Source: Asparagopsis taxiformis
Lineage: Eukaryota > Rhodophyta > Florideophyceae > Bonnemaisoniales > Bonnemaisoniaceae
DNA: 64,000 nt
Assembly: GCA_030407315.1 (NCBI GenBank)
Contig: JALQPE010000164.1
Span: 16,732 to 80,731, forward strand
Direction of reading: 5' to 3'
The notes beneath the pieces were generated by a model, which was not told where the DNA came from, did no database searches, and saw only the letters and a list, made by a program, of their open reading frames with translations. Every line of letters begins with the position of its first letter. The first letter of the stretch is position 1. Positions 63,734 to 64,000 of the stretch are shown here, in pieces. The position numbers were made by a program, and so were the translations under genes.

Positions 63734-64000
63734 ATGAATCCCTCCAAAACCAGAGCGAATCAACTAGCATTCTCAACTCCAGCTCCAATTTTCCGCCGTA
63801 GTAATCAGCTTCCGTACCATGACTGCATCCCGCCAGCATTGCGAACAAAAGTTGCAGCCACGGAACGAACATCAAGATCTCAAACAGTCGCATCCCATCC
63901 CGCACCTCGCATTGATAGAAGAGCAGCACTATCCCTCTTGGCAGTATCTGCTCTATCATCTCTAATCCCACCCTCACCTTCCAACGCGCAGTACGAGAAA
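63734..64000 (+). CDS. Thylakoid-lumen protein precursor, N-terminal part (runs off window)
   Basis: The ATG at 63734 gives 89 open codons to the window edge. The first ~58 residues are rich in Ser, Ala, Arg, Thr and Pro, with few acids, like a plastid transit peptide. Then DRRAALSLLAVSALSSLIPP has a twin-arginine motif before a hydrophobic core, and SNA-Q forms an AxA-like (here S-N-A) lumenal processing site at ~85. This two-part layout marks Tat-route lumen proteins such as oxygen-evolving-complex subunits; which protein it is cannot be told. It shows that the host is photosynthetic. Confidence 0.65.
   Translation, partial: MNPSKTRANQLAFSTPAPIFRRSNQLPYHDCIPPALRTKVAATERTSRSQTVASHPAPRIDRRAALSLLAVSALSSLIPPSPSNAQYEK

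Overview
The window looks like nuclear DNA of an intron-poor photosynthetic eukaryote, most likely a red alga. The last 267 bases hold the start of a gene with a two-part plastid/thylakoid-lumen targeting peptide, a UTP4-like ribosome-biogenesis gene lies next to it, and most of the rest is nested eukaryotic transposons (chromodomain Ty3/gypsy, PIF/Harbinger, and a very large Plavaka-like element). The red-algal assignment is inference.

Bases 1-51,664 are two copies of one giant DNA transposon in opposite orientation, one inserted into the other. Copy B (about 13,052-34,324, 21.3 kb) has inverted ends starting CGTCTGTGTT, subterminal CTAG/GGACGTCC repeats, and five genes: an intact Plavaka/CACTA-type transposase (+), a coiled-coil protein (-), a DNA methyltransferase fused to a SET domain (-), a ParB/sulfiredoxin-like protein (+) and a 2-oxoglutarate/Fe(II) dioxygenase (+). 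Copy A carries the same genes in mirror order: ParB-like (cut by the window start), methyltransferase-SET, coiled-coil, and a transposase split by B into 11,935-13,051 and 34,347-36,270. A ends at 51,664, inside an older gypsy relic (51,665-53,520). Intergenic spaces of both copies hold a roughly 190-bp repeat with a 34-nt hairpin and the palindrome GTGCCGTACGGCAC; I found it nowhere else in the window.

A 13.5-kb chromovirus (36,860-50,331) sits in A, with 660-bp LTRs that look identical, a 5-bp target duplication (ACCGC), gag, pol with a C-terminal chromodomain, and an unusual 790-codon antisense ORF between pol and the 3' LTR.

To the right are a decayed zinc-finger gene, a 3.86-kb PIF/Harbinger element (54,896-58,759; transposase plus Myb-like protein), a short P450-like gene, the UTP4-like gene, and the partial lumenal-protein gene.

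Main point: the giant element appears to carry a chromatin/DNA-modification kit (DNA methyltransferase, SET, dioxygenase) plus a ParB-like protein and many palindromic candidate binding sites. Most broken reading frames differ between copies by 1-2 nt in homopolymers or short repeats, so the element is young, or some breaks are sequence errors.
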